From positions 5,826 through 69,825 of the forward strand of contig CBDUXT010000020.1 in the NCBI GenBank assembly GCA_965371245.1: a stretch of DNA of 64,000 nucleotides, written 5' to 3'. This stretch comes from CBDUXT01 sp965371245. GTDB taxonomy: Bacteria; Planctomycetota; Phycisphaerae; UBA1845. The notes under the pieces are model-generated. The model did no database searches, was not told the DNA's origin, and was given only the letters and a program-made list of their open reading frames with translations. A program made the translations under genes and the position numbers. Below, one piece after another: positions 25,643 through 34,072 of this stretch (the first letter of the stretch is position 1; each line of letters begins with the position of its first letter).

Positions 25643-26634
25643 TTGAGGCGCTCCAGCCCCTTGACGAGCATCTTTTCAAAGATGCGCTTTTCCATCGCCT
25701 CGGTCTTGGCTTCCTTGCCCTTCTCGGACTTGCGACGCTGGTAATCTCTTAGCTTCTTGGATCGCGAAAGAATCTTGCCCGCCACGGCGGCCTTCGGTTT
25801 CGACAGCTTGTTCTTATCGACGAACTTCCGGACGTAGATGTCCCACTCGTCCTCTTCTTCCGCAGTTTCCTTAGAAACGAACTCTGGATGTCGCGCTCTC
25901 CACCTTTGGGCCTTTTTCTCTTCTAGGTCAAGCAGCCTGGCAAGGCTGATGCCCCTCATCTCGCTTCGCTTCTTGAGGACCGCAAGACTCGGCTCAAGAC
26001 CCAATCCATACCGTTTCAATAGCCATTCTTCTTCGCCGACGATTGACACTCCATCCCACCAGTAATTGTTGCCATCACGCAATCTCATGCGACTTCCGAC
26101 TTGAGCGCCGATATCCTCCAGACCAAACGGCTCCTGGCGGTGGCTCGGCTGGTCGAAGGATTGATGGGTAATTGTAAGCGTCTTAATCAGTTCACCTTTC
26201 TGATAGATTCTCCCATCCGACATCTCACGCGTCTCGCCCTTATGGTAATACTTCCCATCTGGGTGAGTCACCATGGCGTCCAGGATTGGGAACACAGGAG
26301 GAACGTTTGAGCGACGATAGATCAAATAGTTATCTCCCTCTCTTAACCACACATAGCTGTCAATGAGCGCTTTGTAGTGCGTTCCTTGGTAGTTGTGGTG
26401 AAACCTCTCGGGCGAGTCCTCAGTTCCTTCCAGGTTTCTCACGATGGATTCGTAGTCCTTATGATGAAAACCTTGGTCGTCACCCAACGACGTCTCTCTG
26501 ATGGTATCTCCGGCATACTCAGTCACAAATCTCTCTATAGGCAATCCTGGAAACTCTACTGTCCACTCAATACGAGCAGTTTTGAACGGCGGAATCAAAC
26601 ATAGGACACTGCCGAGTACCCAAGAGACAGCCAT
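25639..26634 (-). CDS. Hypothetical exported or membrane-anchored protein with highly charged C-terminus
   Basis: The product has 331 residues. ATG 26634 is fixed by a near-perfect ribosome-binding site, AGGGAGGTGATC. The N-terminus MAVSWVLGSVLCLIPPF is hydrophobic and could be a signal or anchor. The middle has short repeats of the type HPDGKYYHKGETREMSDGR and IYQKGEL, somewhat MORN-like; the last 100 residues are rich in Lys, Arg and Glu and probably helical. I recognise no family. Base composition is visibly lower in GC than the neighbours. It is the middle gene of a three-gene operon. Confidence 0.7.
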   Translation of the reverse strand: MAVSWVLGSVLCLIPPFKTARIEWTVEFPGLPIERFVTEYAGDTIRETSLGDDQGFHHKDYESIVRNLEGTEDSPERFHHNYQGTHYKALIDSYVWLREGDNYLIYRRSNVPPVFPILDAMVTHPDGKYYHKGETREMSDGRIYQKGELIKTLTITHQSFDQPSHRQEPFGLEDIGAQVGSRMRLRDGNNYWWDGVSIVGEEEWLLKRYGLGLEPSLAVLKKRSEMRGISLARLLDLEEKKAQRWRARHPEFVSKETAEEEDEWDIYVRKFVDKNKLSKPKAAVAGKILSRSKKLRDYQRRKSEKGKEAKTEAMEKRIFEKMLVKGLERLK

Positions 26635-26689
26635 GATCACCTCCCTGTAACGGTTCGGCCTGAGGACGAAATCGGTCCCCTTGCACGCA

Positions 26690-27196
26690 TCATTCGGTCT
26701 GACAGCCTGATGAGTCGCCACAGCACCCGTCTCCACCAGGCCCGCACACCCATTCCTGTGCTCGCCGATACCACGCCGGATCGTCTAGGCTCCACGTGCA
26801 CTCACACATCCCGTTGTCGCAAAGAAAGCCGCAGCCTGGGAATGGTTTACATAGGGTCAGATAGCTGCAGGGAACCATGTCGTCTACGCGGCAACACGAC
26901 GGCGAGCCTGATCCATTGTCCATACATTCCATCTGTGTCTCTATAGGAGTCAAAGCTTCATACGGGATGGGAATTACCTTTTCCATGTCGCAGAGTTGAT
27001 GGGGGGGGCATTCGCATTCCTGCCAACCCCCACAGCCGGAACTCGTTGATTGCCACCCACAAACCTCGTTCTCTTCGCAAGCGCACTGGAACTCGTCCAG
27101 CGTCGTCTTCGTCTTCGTCATCGCTTCAGTTGCCGGCAGAGAGATCGCGGCGCACACCCAAACAACCCCTGCCACAAGTGTCACTAACTTCCTCAT
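26690..27196 (-). CDS. Cysteine-rich exported protein
   Basis: The product has 168 residues. ATG 27196 follows GGGAGG at seven bases. MRKLVTLVAGVVWVCAAISL plus PATEA is a signal peptide. The mature part has 20 cysteines in about 140 residues, in clusters such as FQCACEENEVC, WQECECPPHQLC, PSCCRV, CGFLCDNGMCEC and GGDGCCGDSSGC, suggesting a disulfide-rich secreted domain. The pattern resembles EGF or small-knot domains, but I cannot assign a family. It is the first gene of the operon, behind a strong promoter at 27395-27422. Lower GC than the surroundings hints at transfer. Confidence 0.75.
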   Translation of the reverse strand: MRKLVTLVAGVVWVCAAISLPATEAMTKTKTTLDEFQCACEENEVCGWQSTSSGCGGWQECECPPHQLCDMEKVIPIPYEALTPIETQMECMDNGSGSPSCCRVDDMVPCSYLTLCKPFPGCGFLCDNGMCECTWSLDDPAWYRRAQEWVCGPGGDGCCGDSSGCQTE

Positions 27197-27574
27197 CAAA
27201 TGCCTCCCTGACCGAACCGAAGAAGATTGTCCGCGAGCCTGCAAGCCCGCGAGGCGAGATGCCGCCGGAAAACCCAGCCGTGTGGAAGGACACCTTGAGG
27301 AATGCGAAGCAATCCGCCCACGAGCGTCCCTCAGTTTGCCGACCAGAGCAACTCTTGTCAGCCTGAACTCAGTCTAGCTCAAAGTACCAGTGGAAGTATA
27401 GCGGGTGCCGCGAGCGCGTCAAGGCGCAAATGCGATGTTGCATCGAAACGCAATAGCGCGAAATTAAAGCAGGTCTCGCCTCACGCCGAGGACGTAGATT
27501 GGCTATTTTGATGTAACATTCAGGCGCAATGCCTCCTAGTTTCACGACGTCCTGTGCCGGTTGGGTCTTGCGCC
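27197..27574. other. Upstream region of the Cys-rich operon
   Basis: No gene is seen in these 378 bases. The region contains the promoter at 27395-27422 and a leader of about 190 bases. It then runs to the end of the divergently unrelated carboxypeptidase gene. It is lower in GC than the surrounding genome. Confidence 0.6.
27395..27422 (-). promoter_or_regulatory. Sigma70-type promoter of the Cys-rich operon
   Basis: On the - strand TTGACG (27422-27417) is followed after 16 bases by TATACT (27400-27395). Both hexamers are one base from consensus. Transcription would begin near 27388. Confidence 0.7.
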
Positions 27575-29428
27575 CTACCCCAACGGAACGGCCCGGCTGA
27601 TGGTGCCACCCTTCTGCGACTTGTACTCCACCGTCATCTGGCCCGTGCCCCGGACCAGCCAGCGGAACAGCCGCGTGCCGTGCTGACCGATCCCGCGATC
27701 AACCCAGATCCGCTCCGGCTCACGCGGAGTCAGCGTCATGGCCGGGTCGAACCACGTGCGGACCGTTCCCGAGGCGAGGACCTCCCCAGCGCCCCGCAGC
27801 GTGATCTGATCCCGCGGGCCGAGCTTCTTCACGGCCGACACGCCACTGACCGATGGGATGGCGGCGCCGTTGGCCACCTGAACCGTCACCTGCCAAACGC
27901 CTCCGTCCAGCGGCTTCACCTCGACGCGCGAGAAGGAAAGCCTGGGCATCTGCTCGGCATGGTACATGGTGAAGGCGAAGTTGCGGTGACAGAGTTCCTC
28001 GAGCATGAAGACAGGCGGGACGCGCGAGGCGTACTTGTTCCAGCCGCCGATCAAGATCTCGCCGTAGGTCGGATGGTTGTACGGCTTGAGCGGGACGAAG
28101 AGATGCTCGAACTGAAGCAGATCGCCGAACTTGAACCGCTGCTCGGTTCTCGTCCAGTCGCCCTCCTTGCCGTAGTACGACTGGGCGTTGGACCACAGCT
28201 CGTTGGTGAAGCTGAAGATACCCAGCCCCTCGGCCGTCCAATTCACGAAACCGCCGTGGACCGTGTACAGATCGCGCCAGATGACCATGTAGCGGTAGTA
28301 GGGAAGAATGCGCTCGCCGGTCCGCCCGATCTCGTCATAGACCGCCCGATCCGACCTGGGATAAAACCCTTCGCGCGCCTGAGCGCCGGGACCGCGAAGA
28401 ATCATCCCGCCGGCGTTGTGATAGGACTGCACCGCGGCGATGTTGGGGCGATCCAGGATCAACCGACCAATGGCGGCCGGCTCCGGGTAGCTGAACGGGT
28501 ACTCGCCGGCGCCGCGCTGAATGTAATCGGGCATCCAGCCGGAGGGCCAGTTGCGATTCATGTCGTACCCGCCGGGCGTGTCCTCGTTGATGCGCCCGTC
28601 GCCGTCGTTGTCGATCCCCTCGGAGCCGAGGCGCATCCACTCGCCCTTCTCGTCGGCGCCCACGCGCTCGAACACACGCGGATCCTTCGCGGACCGGCGA
28701 TAGCGCCCGTCCGGATGCTTCTTCCACATCTGCGTGATGAACCCGTCTCCGTCGAGGTCGTCGTAGCCGTCCTCGTCGAACAGACCGTCGTAGTCGTTGT
28801 CCGTGGGCTTCTTGCCGCTACGAGACGAACTCGACGTGTTGGGCGCGTCGAACCAATGAGCGCGCCCATCGGGGTTCACGCTCAGCAACACATAGAAAGC
28901 GTTTCGGTCCATCAGCTTGGTGAGCTTCTCGACCACGCCGTAGCTCTTGGTGAGGTACCACACCGTGTAGAGACACACCTCGCTGCCCTGGACTTCGTTG
29001 CCGTGGACGTTGGCCTCGATGTACATGGCCGGCTTGTCGCGATCGCTGCCCGTCCTGGCGTTGTTGATCGTGATGACCCAAAGGTCGCGCCCTTCGCTGC
29101 TCTTCCCGATGGATTCGAGCGTGAGAAACTCGGGATAGGCCGCGACGAGGCGTTGGGCGGCATCGACCATCTCCTCGTAGTTGTAGAAGCGGTCGAACGT
29201 CAGATTCACGCGGCTCGGGTTGTTTTGTTGGGCAGTAGCCGCGTGGGGCGCACCAACGAGCCCGGCGACGGCTACACAAAGACTCAGGCTGATCTGGTTT
29301 AGAGCATTTCCCGTTTTAGCATGCCGGGTCCACCGCCCTTCGCGACCCATCAATCGGCGAGAGACCGCGCGGGCTGAAGCCCGCGGCTCGGAACACAGAA
29401 ACAGGAAATGTTTTAGTATGCGCCGCAT
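27575..29428 (-). CDS. M14 family zinc carboxypeptidase, exported, catalytic residues intact
   Basis: The product has 617 residues. The start ATG 29428 overlaps the previous stop (TAATG) and follows AAGGAGG. Zinc ligands His142 and Glu145 are in EANVHGNEVQGSE and His337 in VQSYHNAGGM; Glu410 in FSFTNELWS is the catalytic base; NRN at 291-293 binds substrate. Between the zinc motifs are aspartate loops of EF-hand/dockerin type (DNDYDGLFDEDG 210-221, DLDGDG 224-229, DNDGDGRINED 273-283). Residues about 13-26 are encoded by an R1 repeat, and the functional signal peptide appears to be near residues 44-66. Translation from ATG 29350, after the repeat, is the alternative. Substrate unknown. Confidence 0.9.
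   Translation of the reverse strand: MRRILKHFLFLCSEPRASARAVSRRLMGREGRWTRHAKTGNALNQISLSLCVAVAGLVGAPHAATAQQNNPSRVNLTFDRFYNYEEMVDAAQRLVAAYPEFLTLESIGKSSEGRDLWVITINNARTGSDRDKPAMYIEANVHGNEVQGSEVCLYTVWYLTKSYGVVEKLTKLMDRNAFYVLLSVNPDGRAHWFDAPNTSSSSRSGKKPTDNDYDGLFDEDGYDDLDGDGFITQMWKKHPDGRYRRSAKDPRVFERVGADEKGEWMRLGSEGIDNDGDGRINEDTPGGYDMNRNWPSGWMPDYIQRGAGEYPFSYPEPAAIGRLILDRPNIAAVQSYHNAGGMILRGPGAQAREGFYPRSDRAVYDEIGRTGERILPYYRYMVIWRDLYTVHGGFVNWTAEGLGIFSFTNELWSNAQSYYGKEGDWTRTEQRFKFGDLLQFEHLFVPLKPYNHPTYGEILIGGWNKYASRVPPVFMLEELCHRNFAFTMYHAEQMPRLSFSRVEVKPLDGGVWQVTVQVANGAAIPSVSGVSAVKKLGPRDQITLRGAGEVLASGTVRTWFDPAMTLTPREPERIWVDRGIGQHGTRLFRWLVRGTGQMTVEYKSQKGGTISRAVPLG
29362..29391. repeat. R1 repeat inside the 5' end of a carboxypeptidase gene
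   Basis: AGACCGCGCGGGCTGAAGCC followed by CGCGGCTCGG is an R1 palindrome in reverse orientation. It is bracketed at 29313-29324 and 29410-29421 by GTTTTAGCATGC and GTTTTAGTATGC, an imperfect 12-base direct repeat of the kind left by an insertion. Confidence 0.8.
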
Positions 29429-31362
29429 TACGATCCCTCCTTCTGATCAGGCGTGGACGCCAGGGTTACATCCACCTGCTGGTTTCCGTATTTCTCCGAA
29501 ATCAGTCTGATCGTCACCGTGCTGCCGGCCGCGCCGCGCACCACCCAGCGCAGCTTGTTACGCCCGCCGCTGCCGGGGACAGACCAAATCCGCTCGACCC
29601 TCGTGCCGCCGAGAATGCGGTCGAGGGGAACGTCCAGCATCACGACGGCCGGTCGCACGCGTCGGTTCTCTTTAGCGATGCCCAAACCCGACGGAAAGTA
29701 GCCATCATTGACCAGCGCGGTCTCAATCTGATAGACCGTGTCGGACAGGGCCGTGACCTTCGGTGCAACGATCGCAAGGTTGGGGAAGCGACCCCCCAAG
29801 TCCAACACAAAGGCAAGCTGCTTCTCGGAGATTTCCTCGATCATCTCGGCCGGCGGCGTGGTGCGAAAGAAGGGGACGAACCCGCCGATCTCGACCGCTC
29901 CGAGTTGTGGATGGGGGAACGAAGTCCACGGAACGAACCCTGCGCCGTCACGCTTTTCGTCGCTGTACTTGAGCCAGGCGGCTGCATCCTTGTCGGCCGG
30001 ACCTTCTTCCTTCTTGCCACCCCCGCCGCCGCGCCCAGACCTCGCACCACGACGCATTCCCGCGGGGCGATCCGCGCCCGATGGCTTGTCGGCTTCTTTG
30101 GCGTCCGCACCCCCGTCCTCCGGTTCGTCCTCCGCGCCTTCCTCGGCATCGGGCTTCTCGTCCTTTTTCTTCTCGGGCTCCGGCCTGGTCCACACCCGAC
30201 AGGCAAACGATGGAATGCCGTACTGCGCGTAGGCCCAGCCGAACACGGCGCCATCGGACGCTTCCGAGGGCACCTTCTTGATCCCGGTCAGCTTTTTGTA
30301 GCGCTCCGACATGTGCTTGTAGATCGCCACGTCGTCCTTGTGCAGACCGCGCGGAGGCTTTGGGCTCGGCGGACGGACGAACCCGCCGCGACCGCCACCG
30401 CCTCGCCCTCGCCGAGGCGCCGCCGCCGCGGCTTGCGGAGGTCTAGCGCCGCCGCCGCGCGCGTCGCCGCCGCCCTTGGGCGGATCCACGACGTTGTCGT
30501 GCCGACCGTAGAAGACGGCCGTGGCGATCCGCGGGTGCGCCCAGAAGAAGTCGATGAGCGCCTTGGACTCCGGCTCGGATATCTGGTGCGGACCGGCGCC
30601 GGCATCGTGTTCTTTGTACTGATGCATGAAGTTGCGGTTCACATCCACGCCGCCGGGTCCGTCTTCGTTGTAGAGTTCGTCGCCATCGCTATCGACGCCC
30701 TCGACCAGCAGCGCGTAGACCGGTGTCTCGCCCTTGTCACGGTCAGCCTTCTTGAGCAAACGTGGCTCTTTCGGATCCGGCACGTGCGTGGCCTCAAGGG
30801 TGCCGACGCGTGCGCCGTCGATCTTCACCCGCATCATCGTGATCATCCCGTCGCCGTTGAGGTCCTCCGGGCCGTCCTCGTCGATGCGACCATCGCGGTC
30901 GTCGTCCCACGGGCGCAGCGCCAAGCGCTGCTCGCGGAGCGGCTTGTTGAAATAGGCCTCCACCGCGTCTGGGTTCACGCGCGGAACGACGTAGACCGTG
31001 TGGCCGGCGAGAAGCTCCCACCCCGGCTCATCCCGGCCGGCCGATAGCAGACCCCGCGCTACACCCATTGCGACGGCCGTCGTAACCGGGAAATCTCCGT
31101 CGATGCCGCCCACGATCGCCATGGCCGACCGATCGGCGAGGTTCTCGCCTCGGCCGAGTTCCAACACGACAATGTCGCGACCCTGTCGGCTCTGGCCGAT
31201 GGAGATCAGCCGACACGCGTCTGGAAACTCAGCGACAAGCCTTCGCAGCTCCGTTTGTAGTTGACCGGCATCCTGATAGTCCGCCGCCCGGGCGACGACG
31301 GGTAGCCCGAGCATCGCAAGACCGCAAACCCACGCGCGTGGCTGGAATCGTAAGATCGACAA
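29428..31362 (-). CDS. M14 carboxypeptidase-like protein, zinc motif degenerate
   Basis: The product has 644 residues. I choose TTG 31362 as start: GGAGGGAAGG lies just upstream and a signal peptide (ILRFQPRAWVCGLAMLGLP, then VVARA) follows; no ATG fits. It aligns with the downstream M14 enzyme, sharing the calcium-type loops (DDDRDGRIDEDG, DSDGDELYNEDG), NRNF and FYGRHDN. Where the zinc HxxE should be it reads IVGGIDGDFPVTT, so the histidine and glutamate are lost. A Gly/Arg-rich stretch and an acidic Lys/Glu-rich stretch are inserted near residues 315-470. It is probably a non-catalytic partner or binding protein, by inference. It is coupled to the next gene by a 1-base overlap. Confidence 0.82.
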   Translation of the reverse strand: MSILRFQPRAWVCGLAMLGLPVVARAADYQDAGQLQTELRRLVAEFPDACRLISIGQSRQGRDIVVLELGRGENLADRSAMAIVGGIDGDFPVTTAVAMGVARGLLSAGRDEPGWELLAGHTVYVVPRVNPDAVEAYFNKPLREQRLALRPWDDDRDGRIDEDGPEDLNGDGMITMMRVKIDGARVGTLEATHVPDPKEPRLLKKADRDKGETPVYALLVEGVDSDGDELYNEDGPGGVDVNRNFMHQYKEHDAGAGPHQISEPESKALIDFFWAHPRIATAVFYGRHDNVVDPPKGGGDARGGGARPPQAAAAAPRRGRGGGGRGGFVRPPSPKPPRGLHKDDVAIYKHMSERYKKLTGIKKVPSEASDGAVFGWAYAQYGIPSFACRVWTRPEPEKKKDEKPDAEEGAEDEPEDGGADAKEADKPSGADRPAGMRRGARSGRGGGGGKKEEGPADKDAAAWLKYSDEKRDGAGFVPWTSFPHPQLGAVEIGGFVPFFRTTPPAEMIEEISEKQLAFVLDLGGRFPNLAIVAPKVTALSDTVYQIETALVNDGYFPSGLGIAKENRRVRPAVVMLDVPLDRILGGTRVERIWSVPGSGGRNKLRWVVRGAAGSTVTIRLISEKYGNQQVDVTLASTPDQKEGS

Positions 31363-31918
31363 CGTCCTTCCCTCCGTAACTTGGGATCCGCAAGACAAAC
31401 CAAGCGCCAAGGATCGACAGACCGAGTGGGGACCGCCCCACGCTCCGGCGCGAATGTCCAGCCGACACGATACAGGATCGCGAGGCCGGTGGCACGTCCG
31501 CCTGGTCGAACACCGTCGGTAAGTCATGTGTTCTTGTAGCGATCGAAGCCGGGCTTGTTACCGAGAGATTACCTCGGAGAAGCGATACGCAAGAAACGAC
31601 AGAGCCATACTGCCGCGTCACGTCTCAATCGATGCCTTATCCGAGACGAGCAGGTCGGGGCATCGACCTGACATTGCCTGGCACGGAAATCTCCTCCGGC
31701 TACGTCGGCGTGAGGGTCACAGCCCATTCGGGCATTCTCGCCTGGCGGCACATGCTTGTTGACGCGTGATCACACATCGACCTGCATGCCTACTTCGCTA
31801 GCCAACCGCGCACGCTACTCCGGAAATCCATCGCCTTCGCATGACGATCAACGTAGCCGGAAAGTGCCGGGTCGATGACCCGACCTACCGAAGCGCGGCG
31901 ATGGAAAGCGACAAAGCC
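31363..31918. other. Intergenic region between pyrB and the carboxypeptidase operon
   Basis: No convincing gene is seen in these 556 bases on either strand. One R3 repeat lies at 31866-31888, about 30 bases beyond the pyrB stop. The rest should include the promoter of the carboxypeptidase operon, but I could not identify clear hexamers. Confidence 0.55.
31866..31888. repeat. Dispersed REP-like repeat, family R3 (single copy)
   Basis: Read on the - strand it is GTAGGTCGGGTCATCGACCC plus GGC: a GTAG tetranucleotide followed by the palindrome GGGTCATCGACCC. Two more copies, head to head, form the unit at 58171-58274. Confidence 0.8.
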
Positions 31919-33064
31919 CTAGAACCGATAGTAGGCTTGGTAGTGGTCGCGGATCGCCAGATCGACGTTGAAGATCGAGGCGATCAAGGCCGCCCGCATC
32001 CACATGCCGTTACGAACCTGGTCCCAATACTTCGCCTGCGGAAGCGAATCGAGCCGCTGATCGAGTTCGTGTCGACGGGGCAACGGGTGGAGGATCGCCA
32101 GGTTCCGTTTGAAGGCACCGGCCATGTCGTAGGTCAGGCTGAAACGGTCGTAGTCGATCGCCTTCGACTCTCCCTCGACGTCCCACTCGTCCTGAAGCCG
32201 TGTCATGTAGACGGCATCACATTCGCCGATGACCGATCGAACGTCGTCGCTGATGTCATACTCGATGTCGTATCGCGACGCATAATCGAGAATGTCCTGC
32301 CCGATCTGAAGCTCCGGCGGCGAAACGAACAGCAGCCGCACACCGGGGAAACGACACAACAGGTACACCAACGACCGAACCGTTCGACCACGCTTCAGAT
32401 CGCCGACGAAGGCAATCGTTTTCCCGGTGAAGGGGTTCTTCGAATAACGCGGCGCACCGCGACCCTCGATCGACCCGGCGAAGCTGCGAAAAAGCGTGTA
32501 GATGTCCAACATCGCCTGTGTCGGGTGTTGATCCTTTCCCGACCCGCCGTTGATCACGGGGATGGTTCGCGGCATGTCGTTGAGCATGTTGGCCACGTGC
32601 TCGGCGAAGCCTTCCCCGGGGTGGCGCATGATGATGAGGTCGAAGTACTGGCTCAAGACGCGGATCGTATCGTCTTCCGACTCGCCCTTCACCTCGGAGG
32701 AGGTCGAACGATCACGCACCTCGTTGTAGGGGATGCCGACAATCTGGCAGGCGGCCGTGAACGACAGGAAGGTCCGCGTGGAGGGCTGGATGAAGTAGAG
32801 CATCGCCCGGCGATGGCTCAGCAGCGTTCGCAAAAACTGCGTACCCTGACGCGACCCGCCGATCGAGCGAATCATGTCGGAAAGCTGACAGAGCTGCTCG
32901 ATGGCGCAGCGGTCAAACTGCTGGGCAAGGACGATGTGGAAGGCCTTGTCGTTTCGATTCAGTGCGGAAACACGGTGGGCGGTGTCCGGCTGTTCGCCGA
33001 CCCGCGCATCTTCAAGGCCCGCATCCGTCGTGTACATTCCTACCCTTGTGGTGATCGCCATCAT
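31919..33064 (-). CDS. pyrB: Aspartate carbamoyltransferase catalytic chain-like protein
   Basis: The product has 381 residues. LYFIQPSTRTFLSFTAACQI holds the carbamoyl-phosphate motif STRT; INGGSGKDQHPTQAMLDIYT has HPTQ; LAILHPLPRRHELD is the aspartate-side motif HPLPR. It makes carbamoyl-aspartate, the committed step of pyrimidine synthesis. It is longer than E. coli PyrB (about 310 residues), with an N-terminal extension of about 35 residues and loop insertions. No pyrI or other pyr gene is nearby. Another transcarbamylase specificity cannot be fully excluded. Confidence 0.88.
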   Translation of the reverse strand: MMAITTRVGMYTTDAGLEDARVGEQPDTAHRVSALNRNDKAFHIVLAQQFDRCAIEQLCQLSDMIRSIGGSRQGTQFLRTLLSHRRAMLYFIQPSTRTFLSFTAACQIVGIPYNEVRDRSTSSEVKGESEDDTIRVLSQYFDLIIMRHPGEGFAEHVANMLNDMPRTIPVINGGSGKDQHPTQAMLDIYTLFRSFAGSIEGRGAPRYSKNPFTGKTIAFVGDLKRGRTVRSLVYLLCRFPGVRLLFVSPPELQIGQDILDYASRYDIEYDISDDVRSVIGECDAVYMTRLQDEWDVEGESKAIDYDRFSLTYDMAGAFKRNLAILHPLPRRHELDQRLDSLPQAKYWDQVRNGMWMRAALIASIFNVDLAIRDHYQAYYRF

Positions 33065-33124
33065 GCGAACTGCAAACGGAAGACCCTGCTTTCGGAGCCG
33101 AGCGCCCTGGCGAAACCGGCGGGT

Positions 33125-34072
33125 CTAGCCGCTCGGACGATCGCCCTTACGCTGGGGTGGTCGAGGGACAGTAGACCGGCTCTTGGTGGGATTGTCAAAT
33201 CGGCGCGGCGCCGTTTGCCTTCGCGGCATGCGGCGGCCTTCGATGCGCGGCAGGATCAGCGGCTTGTCGAGCGTGTGCCCATGCTCACACTCCGCCGCCT
33301 CCAGATAGGTAAGGTGACGACAAAGCGGAGGGTCCCCCGAGTTGGAGATCGGTCGCGCGGGCGGCCCCAACAAAAACGCGGACTCCGTCGAGGCGCCGCG
33401 TTCACCCGAACCATCAACCGGCGTAACACCCGCAACGGCCTCGGGTCCACGCCCGCCAGATCCTGCCGGGGGCTCCGCAACCACCCGCGCGGGCTCGGCG
33501 CGGGCCAGGTTCTTTGCGTCATGCGCTTCCGCGGTCGGATCCGGAAGGCGGACATCGTCGGGACGCTCAAGGCCGGGCTCCAGGGGCTTGGCTGTACGAA
33601 CCGAATCGCCCGAACGGGCACCGCTCGCGACCGTCTGAGCCGGCGGTTGGCGCTGGGACCACAGACCCGCAGCCCCCAGGCTCAGCCCGATGACGGCGGC
33701 CGCGGCATAGCGGGCAGCGTTCGGCCACCCCGCTCGCCAGGCGCCAGTCACCGCGGGCGAGACCGGCTCCACCACGTCCACTCGTCCGGTCAACCGCGCG
33801 CCGGCTTCCAGCGCGTCGCGCGCCTGCTGGTCGGCATCGCTGGTCAACGCCTCCGACGGCTCAAGATCGGCAAGGAGCCCGAGCCCATCGGTCACGGACC
33901 TCAGTCCGTCGGCCAATGCTCGACACGACGGACACCGCGAAAGATGAAACCTCAATCCATGCGGCAGTCGCCCGTGGTCGGCCAGCGCTTCATCATCGGA
34001 GAGCACCGACATCACCCAGACGCGCTTCGAACACGTCACCGGCGGCTGTAATCCTTGCCCGAAGTTGCTCAC
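33125..34072 (-). CDS. Anti-sigma factor with zinc-finger motif and one membrane span
   Basis: The product has 315 residues. Near the N-terminus HLSRCPSCRALADGL gives the HxxxCxxC core of zinc-finger anti-sigma factors. One membrane helix (AARYAAAAVIGLSLGAAGLW) divides the cytoplasmic part from a long disordered Pro/Glu/Ala-rich extracytoplasmic part ending in a basic tail. It overlaps the preceding ECF sigma gene by four bases (ATGA), the usual arrangement for a sigma and its regulator. Confidence 0.8.
   Translation of the reverse strand: MSNFGQGLQPPVTCSKRVWVMSVLSDDEALADHGRLPHGLRFHLSRCPSCRALADGLRSVTDGLGLLADLEPSEALTSDADQQARDALEAGARLTGRVDVVEPVSPAVTGAWRAGWPNAARYAAAAVIGLSLGAAGLWSQRQPPAQTVASGARSGDSVRTAKPLEPGLERPDDVRLPDPTAEAHDAKNLARAEPARVVAEPPAGSGGRGPEAVAGVTPVDGSGERGASTESAFLLGPPARPISNSGDPPLCRHLTYLEAAECEHGHTLDKPLILPRIEGRRMPRRQTAPRRFDNPTKSRSTVPRPPQRKGDRPSG

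Noticed and set aside
27554..29302. Long + strand frame opposite the active M14 carboxypeptidase
   Set aside because: Antisense shadow; the - strand has all catalytic motifs.
31841..34051. Very long + strand open frame opposite pyrB and the anti-sigma gene
   Set aside because: It is opposite genes with clear family motifs, and its own sequence is low-complexity with no homology; long antisense frames are expected at this GC.
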